Below are positions 55,491 to 64,000 of a DNA stretch of 64,000 bases, piece by piece. The notes beneath the pieces are model-generated. The model ran no database searches, was not told the DNA's origin, and saw nothing but the letters and a program-made list of their open reading frames with translations. Positions within the stretch are counted from its first letter, which is position 1, and the number at the start of each line of letters is the position of its first letter. This stretch comes from Cervus elaphus (lineage: Eukaryota; Chordata; Mammalia; Artiodactyla; Cervidae), in assembly GCF_910594005.1 (NCBI RefSeq), contig NC_057818.1, positions 8,861,501 to 8,925,500 on the forward strand. Reading direction: 5' to 3'. Both the position numbers and the translations under genes were made by a program.

Positions 55491-58050
55491 GAGATAAGGA
55501 AAGGACACACCTTGTAAGACCCTGCTAACTTGTTACAACTGCAACATCACTACAATTGTAACATCACTCTACAGCTGTGCAGAGGCGGGGAGAGGAGAGG
55601 TGCTGACCAACCTTCCCCCAGCGGGTTCCCAGGGACTGGAACTTTCAGTGTGAAAACCAGGAGGCCCTGGTTAAACAGGATGAGTTTATAGCGTCACCCT
55701 ACATGTGGGGGGTGGGGAGGTAAGGGGTTCAGGGAGCCCTCCCAGAGGGTGTGGCTTTGCAGGGAAGATCTGCATTGGGCAGCCCTGGCTTTCCTTTTCT
55801 CCTCATGTCCTCCCAGCTCACAGTCACACTGTTCCATCCTTTCCGTTTTCTTTCTTTTCCCTGGCTCTCCACATTCCCTGTGTAGATCTGCTCAGCTCCT
55901 TTCTCAGCAAATCAACATTTTTCTCCTTCAAAAGGCAGAATTAGACTTTCTTTTCACATTAATGTTTTTGTCCTGCCATATTTAAAATCTATTTTTGAAG
56001 CATTTTCTTTCATTTTTGAGGATTTGACTTGATTTTCCTCTCATAAGGAGTAATTATTATAAGACAGGAAAATTAGAATGTAAACATGTAAGAGAGCGGG
56101 GAGGAAATATAACACAACTCAGCTCCATTCCACAGTCACTAGTGCAGCCCTCATATATTCTCCAGTCCTATTTTTCCATATTGGTTGATATCACATACAT
56201 ATTGTGACTCTTCTTGTGATAAACTTCTTTGGCTTAAATATTTTTATCTTTTGTAATCTAATCATTGTAGCAACAACAACAACAAAGTTCTTTTTCTGAA
56301 ATGCAACCACGGAAATTACATAAAGAGACCCATCACTTAGGAAGTACTATTCTGATCTCTGATGAGGCAGTATATCTAGATCCCAGAATAAGGGCTGATA
56401 CAGGGCTTTCCTCTGTAAGCCCTTTCCTTACAGAGCAAAGGAGATTATAGATATTTAGCAAGGAGTAATGACCAAGTCCTTTGATAATGCCATTGCTTGC
56501 TGGTTTTAGATGAGGGTACTGTACCCATCTGGATTAGAATTACATACTCCAGAAGTCCTTCAGTAATTGCATTTGCCAAACGCCAAACTGAGTACAATGA
56601 CTTTGCAAAGGATTACTTTATCTACCCATTGAACTACATAGGATTGACTTTTTTTTTTTTTAGCACAAATACTATCAAGTATTGGCAATTCCAAATGGCT
56701 CAACCTATTTACGTTCGGTGCTGCTAAGTTTTAAAACTTAATTTATTTTGAATATACATGTAATGAATTGGCTTTCCTGAAAGAAAGCTCCTATATTGGT
56801 GTCACATGTCTGAGTCCCATCTGGGTCCCACCAGAGAATAGTGAGAATGAGCTACTGACCTCTCTTCAGCCTCAGTCTCCTCTACTGTAAAGTGCGGATG
56901 ACGGTGACCATGTCATCAAACTACCAAGAGCACTTCGTGAGAACACGCAGGCAAGGCAGCCGCTGCTCTGCAGGGTACAAGCAGGGATGTTTCATCGAAG
57001 GAGCTCACCTAACGGACGCCCGCTGAGAACCCCAGTCACGGGACTGCAGGCTTAGGAGAAGCATTCTCACCACCTCCCCGCCCTGTCCAGGAGCATGGGA
57101 ATCCCAGATGGTCTAAACCAACCTCCTCTGAGTGGTGAGGAAACCTGAGACCCAAGACTTGATGGGACTATCTGCAGCCTCTGTTCCCGGGTGAGTCACG
57201 CATTGCCTTTATGCTTACGCGTGGCCCCATAGTCGTGCACACGCTAAGGCCACGTCATGCCATCCAGCGGATGTGAACTTACCCAAGGAGGAGTGGGGAT
57301 GGTTCTTCTAAGAGCAAGAGGAGTTACCACTACTGGACTTCATGAAGCCACACATTCATGTCAGTGAAAGAGATCTGAGATCCTGGTATTCACTGTTATT
57401 CTTAATTTTTAAACAAAGCTTTTGGCTTATAGCAGAAAAGTCATTAAGGATCCTCTCTGGGAGTTTTAGGACACATGCAAAGATACACTCCACCAAGTTG
57501 TATTAAAAATGGATATTGGAAGTTAAAATGCTCTATACCAGCATTTACCAGTTATTTCTAAATGGGTGAATCCTTCTCCCCTAATATAATAGATGGATTT
57601 CTGCTACCTCAGCCTTTTGGGAAAATAGGCACCCCCAGAAGCCCCTGTGCAGATTTTATTGTGAATCAGGTGTGTAAAAATCAGATGGCACTCTCCTTGC
57701 CGCCTCCTAAAAACCTGCTGATTTATGGAAGCGGGGAGTGATTGCATTGCAAGGTTGAAATCAGTACTCTCCCTTTCCTCTGCTCCCCATAACACTTTGC
57801 AGAACTCAGAGAATGGTCCTGGTGCTAAAAATGGGAAAATAAATAGCTCTGAAAAGGTGTTTGAGAAAAAAACTAGTCATTTTCTCAACTGTGAAGATAA
57901 TAGAAAAGCTGAGTATAGGAAAGGCAGAAAATAAGAGAACAAATAATGGTAAAATTTAGGTCTCAGCCCCTCCCATATGTTTTAAGTTATGTGGTCTCAG
58001 GCAAGTAAACTAGGTTAGTACTAGGATTAAGGCAAGATTGCTAGATCATT
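55491..58050. other. Unassigned DNA, 2.6 kb
   Basis: Longest stretch without a named repeat. A (CAA)5 run lies at 56,270-56,285 and a T12 run at 56,650-56,661. A candidate conserved island is at 56,460-56,770. 57,590-57,850 is repeat-free too. No coding signal. Confidence 0.45.
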
Positions 58051-58272
58051 AGGGCTTCCCCTGTGGCTCAGTGGTAAAGAATCTGCCTGCAATGCAGGAG
58101 CTACAAGAGACACAGGTTCGATCCCTGGGTCAGGAAGACCCCCTGGAGAAGGGCATGGCAACCCACTCCAGTATTCTTGCCTGGAGAATCCCATGGACAG
58201 AGGAGCCTGCTGGGCTACAGTCCATGGGTCACAAAGAGTTGGACACGACTGAAGTGACTTAGCACGCATGCA
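58051..58272 (+). repeat. Bov-tA SINE
   Basis: Complete Bov-tA (AGGGCTTCCCCTGTGGCTCAG start) with a perfect 12-base duplication TGCTAGATCATT (58,039-58,050 and 58,273-58,284). An extra GCTACAAGAGACA sits between box A and box B compared with other copies here. Confidence 0.95.
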
Positions 58273-58809
58273 TGCTAGATCATTGCTAAGATCCACTGTC
58301 TATTTCTCAGCAAATGTCATTCTACAAATAGACTACTTTGAAGCTAGGTATAAACATATGGCAATGAATTGTAACCAGATGTGTGCCTACTTCCAAAAAT
58401 GACCTTTAAGAAGAAGGGGTCTTGCCTTCTACTTTCTTGTGGCCTGGAATATATTTATAATGGTTGGAGCTTCTGTAGCTATTTTGGACCATGAAGCAGC
58501 AGGCTAAAAGGAGCACAGCTCCAAGGCAGAAGGAGCCTGTGCCCCTTGGTGATTTCATAATGCTGTTATACCAGCCTTGGATTGTCTAGCTCCAATTCTT
58601 TTACTCGTGAGAATAAGCCTTTTGTGTTTAAGCCACTGTGGAGAGATTTTCGATTGTAGGACACCCAAACCTTTTCCAAACCTGCTCACTGGCCCCTTCA
58701 TATCCTCTGCTGTCTGATGCCAGATACCAGTGTTTCTTCCCCAACAGCCACCATAGTCCCTTGGCTGGGCCTCATGGTTCTGGTCTTGCTTTCTTAAAGC
58801 AACTGGAAA
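58273..58809. other. Unassigned DNA
   Basis: 58,400-58,660 has the flavour of an old MaLR LTR (GAATAAGCCTTTTGTGTTTAAGCCACTG) but is too diverged to call. Confidence 0.4.
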
Positions 58810-59345
58810 GATCTTTTTAAAGAAGACTATCAGGTCATGTTATGAGTCTGACAAAAACCATCTAATGGTTTCCAAGACCGTATACCGTTTGGTATACAAT
58901 CCTCACCCTGGTCAACATCTCCTTTCTGCCTCCCTCCCCTTGGTTCCTCAGCTCATGTCACGTGGCTTTATTTCTGACCTTTAAAAGCACTAAGATCACT
59001 CCCACCCTGGTACTATCTGCACTTTCCTATCTCTGAAAAGCTCTTCTCCCACACCTTTACATGGTGACAGGCTGGACACTCAGATCTCAGCTGATTGTGA
59101 CCTCTCCAGGATACCTTTCCTGACCACTCTCCGAGGACACCCCCCCTGCCCCCATCTGTTTACTTCACTCTGTTTTAGCATCACAACTCTTTTGTATACC
59201 TGATGTTTGGGGATTTACTCATTTGTGTGAAACCCCTGTTGCACCAAAGCTCCACAGCAGTAGGCACCTTCTGTGCTGTGTTCATGGTAATATCATCTGT
59301 GGTCAGCACATAGTAGGTACTCAATAATTATTTTTTAAGTGAGTT
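58810..59345 (+). repeat. L2 LINE 3' end, long
   Basis: AAAACCATCTAATGGTTTCC, GCTCTTCTCCCACACCTTTAC, ATCTCAGCTGATTGTGACC, ACCTTTCCTGACCACTCTCC, CAAAGCTCCACAGCAGTAGG, then CAGCACATAGTAGGTACTCAATAAT. More than 500 bases of continuous L2. Confidence 0.85.
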
Positions 59346-59798
59346 AAGAGGTCCTGTGATCAAAATATTAAAATCAACTTGATTGATTTGACTCAGCTAC
59401 TGAAGTCAATATTGTTAATGTAAAATTCAAAGTGTATCCAAACAGAATTGCTAATATTAATCCAGCAAGTATTCCAGACCTTAACAGACTCCCTGACACC
59501 CCCAAGATTCCACACCACATTCCATCGTCCCAGTCGAAGGCCTTTCCTGGGAGCCAGTGACCATTTCTTTAGCTAAACAAGCTAAGAAGGAACTAAATTG
59601 CTTATCAATAGTAGGAGTTTAGAGAGTAATAAACATATCCCTCTGTTTATATTCACACCTCTTCCTTCTCTTTCTATTGGCAAATGATAAGGGTTGTTAG
59701 GAAATTATTGAACCACTTTAACCATCTACAGTTGATGGGCAAAGCTTTTCTCTAATTAAGCAAATCCTACACATACAAGTCAGAGGAAGGGAGAGGTT
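59346..59798. other. Unassigned AT-rich DNA
   Basis: Nothing recognised. Confidence 0.4.
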
Positions 59799-59813
59799 CA
59801 TTTCTAATAATAG

Positions 59814-59955
59814 AGGAGGAGCTAACATGGCAGAGGAATAGGACGGGGAGACCACTTTCTCCCCTACAAATTCATCGAAAGGACATTTGAACGCTGAGCA
59901 AACTGCATAAAACAACTTCTGATCGCTAGCAGAGGACATCAGGCGACCAGAAAAG
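59814..59955 (+). mobile_element. L1 5'-end fragment with its own target-site duplication
   Basis: GAGCTAACATGGCAGAGGAATAGG, GGGGAGACCACTTTCTCCCC, GACATTTGAACGCTGAGCAAAC and GCAGAGGACATCAGGCGACC match the start of bovid L1 (5' untranslated region). It is 142 bases long, flanked by CATTTCTAATAATAG (59,799-59,813) and CATTTCTAATGATAG (59,956-59,970), 14 of 15 identical. No ORF and no long poly(A) tail. Confidence 0.7.
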
Positions 59956-59970
59956 CATTTCTAATGATAG

Positions 59971-60265
59971 GCACTCAGAACGGAGAGAAGCATTTTCCTC
60001 CTTTTTTTTTTATCTCTGTTTATGAACATGCCAATGGCAGTCAACCACTGTATCTGCAGGGTACTCTACCCACCCCCAGCCCCCACCAAGCATTGAGCCT
60101 TTTAAGCACAGCAAGTAGAACGAGAGCAGAGAAGAAGCTTGACGCAAAGCTTGATGTAGAATGATCAAAATATGTTAATACTTTCATTGAACAAGAAACA
60201 TGTAAATTATAGAGCAGTTAAGTTCATAACCTGATTCTGATTTTCTTCACTGAATCAAAAGATCT
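59971..60265. other. Unassigned DNA
   Basis: Contains a T-run at 60,002-60,011. No element named. Confidence 0.4.
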
Positions 60266-60436
60266 TGGGCTACTTTTTTTATTTGTGTGTGCATGTGTGA
60301 AAGTCCCTTCAGTGATGTCCAACTCTTTAAGATCTCCTGAGGAAGGAAATGGTAATGCACTCCAGTATTCCTGCCTAGAGAATCCCATGGACAGAAGAGC
60401 CTGGAGGGCTACAGTCCATGGGGGTCACAGAGTCTT
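60266..60436. repeat. Rearranged (inverted) Bov-tA SINE
   Basis: 60,294-60,335 reads as the minus-strand 3' end of a Bov-A unit (GTGAAAGTCCCTTCAGTGATG, AACTCTTT), with its A-rich tail at 60,266-60,293 (minus strand). 60,336-60,436 reads in the plus orientation: GATCTCCTGAGGAAGGAAATGG to GTCCATGGGGGTCACAGAGTC. The two halves point in opposite directions and meet at an overlapping GAGTC-type word. Confidence 0.85.
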
Positions 60437-60884
60437 ACTGGTAACTTACTGCTTATTAATGATTTTAAGCAGTGTTTTTAACAAAGCAAAGATGGCAATG
60501 TGGTTTAACAACTGGAACAGCATTAGTTCAAGAGCCAGAGAGATCTAGGTTCAAATCTCAACTTAATCCCATGTAACCTACTCAGCTGTAGGTAAGCAGG
60601 CCAAACTCCCTTGTCTGACATATTCTCATCAAATAAACAGGGATGACAAACACCCCCAACTTAACGCTTTGCTCAAAGTATTAAAGTGAGATCTTAGACG
60701 GTATGGAGCACGGTGTCCAATGAATGGCCTTAAGTTCACAGCAAGTATTACTTCCTCGACGCTCACCCTCATCATGACTGTTAAGCCCTCTGTTACTCTT
60801 TATCAGCAACAGTGATCATCTAGCCTGATGATTTTTTCAGCAACTGGAGTTGTTGTTCTCCTTAAAGTGTAAGATCTTAGCACA
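60437..60884. other. Unassigned DNA
   Basis: Possible faint MIR-like text at 60,530-60,740 (CCAGAGAGATCTAGGTTCAAATC, TGGAGCACGGTGTCCAATG). Not called. Confidence 0.4.
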
Positions 60885-61315
60885 GCCCATGAGGGCCTGG
60901 AGAGCCTATGAAAGCCATCCCTCCGGTCAAACCCCGTCTCCCCCTTGTCCTCAGCACTCCAAGCCCGTCACGCTCCTTTGCGCTCCTGTGCTCTCCACTG
61001 CTGCCCTGCATGCCTGTCTGGCTCCTTCTCATCCTCCAGGCCGCAGGTCACTGGCTCGTAGAAGGACCCTTCACGACCACTCTAGAAAGATCTTCTCCCA
61101 TCAGTCACTCTCCCCCACGGCCCTGTTTATTTCCAGCAGAACATGTAGGTACAACCTGAAAAAACTATCCTTTCCGTGTCTGTTTGCTTGTTTAACATCT
61201 GTCTGCTCGATAGGGTTTGTGTTCCTCCAGGCAGGGGTCTTACGTGGTTCTCAGCTGCCTTCTCTGAACAGGCTCCCAACCAGGGTTTAATAAATAAACG
61301 AATGAACTCATCGGA
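60885..61315 (+). repeat. L2 LINE 3' end
   Basis: A CTCCTTTGCGCTCCTGTGCTC block, CGGCCCTGTTTATTTCCAGC, CTCCAGGCAGGGGTCTTACG, then GGGTTTAATAAATAAACGAATG. The 146-codon plus frame over it is spurious. Confidence 0.7.
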
Positions 61316-62907
61316 ATAATGATTGTTTTGAACTGGTTTCCCCACCAAAGGACAATAAGACAAGGATTTGGGTGCAAGTGGTTTGTTCCAGAGGCAGTTA
61401 CAGGAGAAAACCAGCCAAGTTGCAAGAGACAGGGATGAAAGAGGGACAGAAGCTGGCAAAGCATGGATGTTCACGCACATTACCACTGAGGGCAATCGGG
61501 CTGTCTCTGGGGAACACTGGGAGGGCAGCAGAAGAGCCGTGAGGTGTCCACGCTTCCCACCCTCGCCGCAGGAGAGGCATTCTCCCTCTCCCCACCAGTT
61601 CACGTGAGCTATTGACTGAGGACTAATGCTCCTAAACATTTCCAGCTCACTTCACAATGGGCAGAGTGGGCTCCCGAGGCCAGACAGAGCACTCACCGGG
61701 CGGCTGCAAATCAGGCAGGGTATACCTCCACGCGCTAAGTTCCAAGGACGTGTGTGACAGTGACCGTAACAGTGGAGATGAAACTCAGGGCACACAGGCC
61801 AGCACGGAAAGTCAAGACCACTCTCTCAAACCTATAATTCGTGCCCCATACACACTCAGCCTTCATATGATACGCAGAGTGGTGTACACACAGTATGTCT
61901 ACAGCAGCTAACTTTTCTGCCCTCTTCCCAAAGGCCATTTTGAACAAAGCATGACTACAGAAAATAAAATCGACTGAGAGGCAAGGCAATGTGTCATTAA
62001 GTACCACTTCTTGAATACCTAGGCCCACATACCGGAACACCCCAACAGTGGTCTGGGGAATGGTTCCGACTCCCTGACATGATTCTGAAATAACCAGTAT
62101 CACATTAACAAGGTTTAGGCTGCAAATTACTCTGTGCAAAGTGCTATTAAAAGTCAGCGATGAGTGAAAATAGCCTTCACAATTTCATGTCAACACTCAA
62201 ACCCTAGATTGAGTCTCTCCTCTCCAGTTTCTTTCAAATAATTATCTTCCCTGGATTAAATGATATTTTTTAATTCAATAGCGTATCTCAGCCATATGTT
62301 TATTTTATTTGTATGAAGGAGGAAGGTATCTTAATTTCTCATAATAAGAGCTTTCGTGAAAGCAGGAAATTCAGTGACATGGCAGTAATCAAAACTGAAT
62401 TCTATACAAGAGGTAAATTATATTGCCTTCCAAATTAATTTGCAAATGGTCACAATAGAAATAAAATGCAGGCAAGATTCTGATTTCCCTTTTGCAAAAG
62501 CTCAGCTCCTCTGTAAACAGGAGGAGAAAACTCACCAGGGAGCATGGTATCAGGTTAGGTCACGTGCCAGAAAGCCCAAGTTTAGCCTCAGAAGTGAAAG
62601 CATGACAGATATGAGGGAAAGCTGCCTCTGATCCTTCTCTTCTGTTTCTTTACATCACGTGGCTGATCCTGGGAGATAGCAGCATCCAGCTGCAGAAACT
62701 GGAATGAAGAAAGGACCTCCTTGAAGACACAGCTCTGCAGCATTGCAAGCCCTCTCACCCCCTTCTTAGGAAGCCTCTAGACTGATCCCATCCCCAAGAA
62801 GTTATTTATTTTTAACATGTGCAGTACAGATTTTTCTTTGAAATCTACTTCTATTGATGGATAGGGTCCTTTACCACATTGAGCAGCTTGAAGCCAAGGA
62901 TGCGGGA
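61316..62907. other. Unassigned DNA, 1.6 kb
   Basis: The 170- and 134-codon minus frames (61,127-61,639; 61,735-62,139) have no recognised domain, and the first begins inside L2. No repeat was identified. Confidence 0.4.
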
Positions 62908-63290
62908 AGTGTATATTAGCTTCCTGTGGCCGCTGTAACAAATGACCACAGACTTAGCATCTTAGAGCAACACAAAGGTATCCTCTTGCTGTTCTGGTCA
63001 GAGGAGAATACACCCCCTCAGTGACTTTCAGCTTCTAGGGTCGCCTGTATCCCTTTGCTCATGGCCCCACAATACTCCAACCTCTGCTTCCATCATCCTG
63101 TCTCTTTCATTTTCTTTGACCTCCTTGCCTTCCTCTTATCCTTAAACCCATGTGGATAATCCAGAACCACCTTCTCATTTCAAGATCCCTAATAATACCT
63201 GCAAAGTCGCTTGTGCCATGGAAGGTATTCACAGTTTTGGGGATTAGGATGAGGACATCTTTGGGGGCCATTACTCTGCCCACTTCAGTG
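62908..63290 (-). repeat. MLT1 LTR (ERVL-MaLR)
   Basis: Reversed MLT1: TATTAGCTTCCTGTGGCCGC, TGTAACAAATGACCACAGAC, CTCTGCTTCCATCATCCTGTC, AATAATACCTGCAAAGTCGC, GGGGATTAGGATGAGGACATC, then TTTGGGGGCCATTACTCTGCCC. Confidence 0.85.
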
Positions 63291-63579
63291 GTAATCACCA
63301 TTGTATCTCAAGCTACATCCAGGTTACGTGAATTACAGTGAAATGGCAATAAAATAAGGGAACTGAGTGCATTGCTTTGAATGTGAACTCAGGCCATGAA
63401 TCCTGGCTCTACTGAGTTAGCCTGACCAGTTTCTTGAACCTCTCTGAACCTATAATTTCTTCACCTGTGAGCACCCACCTTGAGTAGTTAAGATAAATTA
63501 GATAATACCCGCTGAGAGTTCTGCCAGTGCCCGCTACACTCAGAGCTCAATAAGCTCTCACTGAGACACCAGTGAACCA

Positions 63580-63918
63580 GGGGTCAGCAAATGTATTCTG
63601 TCAAGGGTCAAGCAGTAAGTATTCTCAGCTTTGAAGGCCGTATGATCTCTTTTACAACTACGCAGTTCTGCAAATATAGCACAAAAGCAGTCATAGACAT
63701 ACATACATGAATGAGTGAGGCTATGTTCAAAAAACTTTATTTATGGACATTCAAATTTTAACTTCATGTAGTTTTCATGTCATGAAACATTATTTTTTAT
63801 TTCTTCCCCAACCATTTAAAAATGCAAAAAAAAAAAAAAAAAAAAATCTTAGCTTGTAGGCCTGGATTTGTAGGTGCTGGATTTGGCCCAGGGATTCTGG
63901 ATTACTGAACCCTGACCT
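63580..63918. mobile_element. hAT-Charlie-type element, longer relative of 54,893-55,125
   Basis: Starts CCAGGGGTCAGCAAATGTATTC and ends TTACTGAACCCTGA (inverted termini). Shared middle: AAAGCAGTCATAGACATACATAC, AAAAAACTTTATTTATGGAC. It has an extra 110 bases with a 21-base A-run (63,826-63,846) before the GATTTGGCCC block. Confidence 0.8.
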
Positions 63919-63954
63919 CTATGACCTTCAGAATCCTTTCAATTTGAGAGTCTG

Positions 63955-64000
63955 CATGTGTGCATTCTCAGTTGCTCAGTCATGTCCTACTCTCTGCAAC
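63955..64000 (-). repeat. Bov-tA SINE, cut by window end
   Basis: TGTGTGCATTCTCAGTTGCTCAGTC and CATGTCCTACTCTCTGCAAC are the reversed start of a Bov-A unit. The head lies beyond the window. Confidence 0.85.

Noticed and set aside
61127..61639. 170-codon minus-strand open frame
   Set aside because: It starts in unassigned DNA and ends in antisense L2 (60,885-61,315). No recognised motif and no splice-like ends.
63826..63846. A21 run as a retrocopy tail
   Set aside because: It lies inside a hAT element between blocks that belong together, so it is an expanded internal A-run.
1..64000. CRISPR arrays, operons, prophage or bacterial mobile elements
   Set aside because: No regularly spaced repeats and no dense coding. 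The repeat content is that of a ruminant nuclear genome.

Overview
The window looks like a gene-poor stretch (intergenic or intronic) of a ruminant nuclear genome. The diagnosis rests on its repeats. It holds many copies of the tRNA-Glu-derived Bov-tA SINE, one dimeric Bov-A2, four 3' ends of the RTE-type LINE BovB, four CHR-type cetartiodactyl SINEs, and two young L1 pieces of bovid type. These lie on an older mammalian layer of MIR, L2, L1M, MLT1 (ERVL-MaLR) LTRs and hAT-Charlie elements (MER5A, MER20 and others). BovB and Bov-tA together point to a pecoran ruminant; cattle, sheep, goat, deer and their relatives cannot be separated by eye. Family names are from memory of consensus sequences, and ends are generally good to about 10-30 bases.

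No complete protein-coding gene, functional tRNA, rRNA, known small RNA, CRISPR array or bacterial or viral gene was found. Long open frames are few. The longest (31,160-31,855) is part of a broken L1 ORF2, and many others are readings through SINEs. The only host-like coding signal is on the minus strand at about 18.8-19.2 kb: a 105-base open segment with splice-like ends, 113 bases from a second splice-bounded segment whose last 16 codons join it in frame.

Layout. 0-9.7 kb: sparse old repeats (CHR, MIR, L2, one MLT1) with two Bov-tA copies. 9.7-10.8 kb: old L1M. 12.9-13.9 kb: cluster of BovB, Bov-A2 and Bov-A. 15.8-17.4 kb: GC- and CpG-richer stretch followed by MER5-type pieces. 18.3-19.6 kb: GATA/TATC microsatellite with a perfect hairpin, the candidate exons and a Bov-tA. 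19.6-30 kb: mostly unassigned sequence. 31-33.4 kb: 5'-truncated L1, then a BovB end flanked by an unusually long direct repeat. 34.2-46.6 kb: dense MLT1, L2, CHR and Bov-tA with several nested insertions. 47.6-49.3 kb: hAT-Charlie element with a decayed transposase, split by a Bov-tA. 50-55.5 kb: MER20, MER5A, L2, L1M and another hAT. 58-61.3 kb: Bov-tA, L2, a 142-base L1 5'-end insertion and an inverted Bov-tA. 62.9-64 kb: MLT1, a second hAT of the 54.9 kb family, and a Bov-tA cut by the window edge.

The genes do not form a pathway. What can be read is insertion history: young ruminant elements repeatedly interrupt ancient mammalian ones, often with visible target-site duplications. Repeat-free AT-rich islands rich in homeodomain-, SOX- or GATA-like words are flagged as possible conserved non-coding elements. 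That is inference until an alignment is made.
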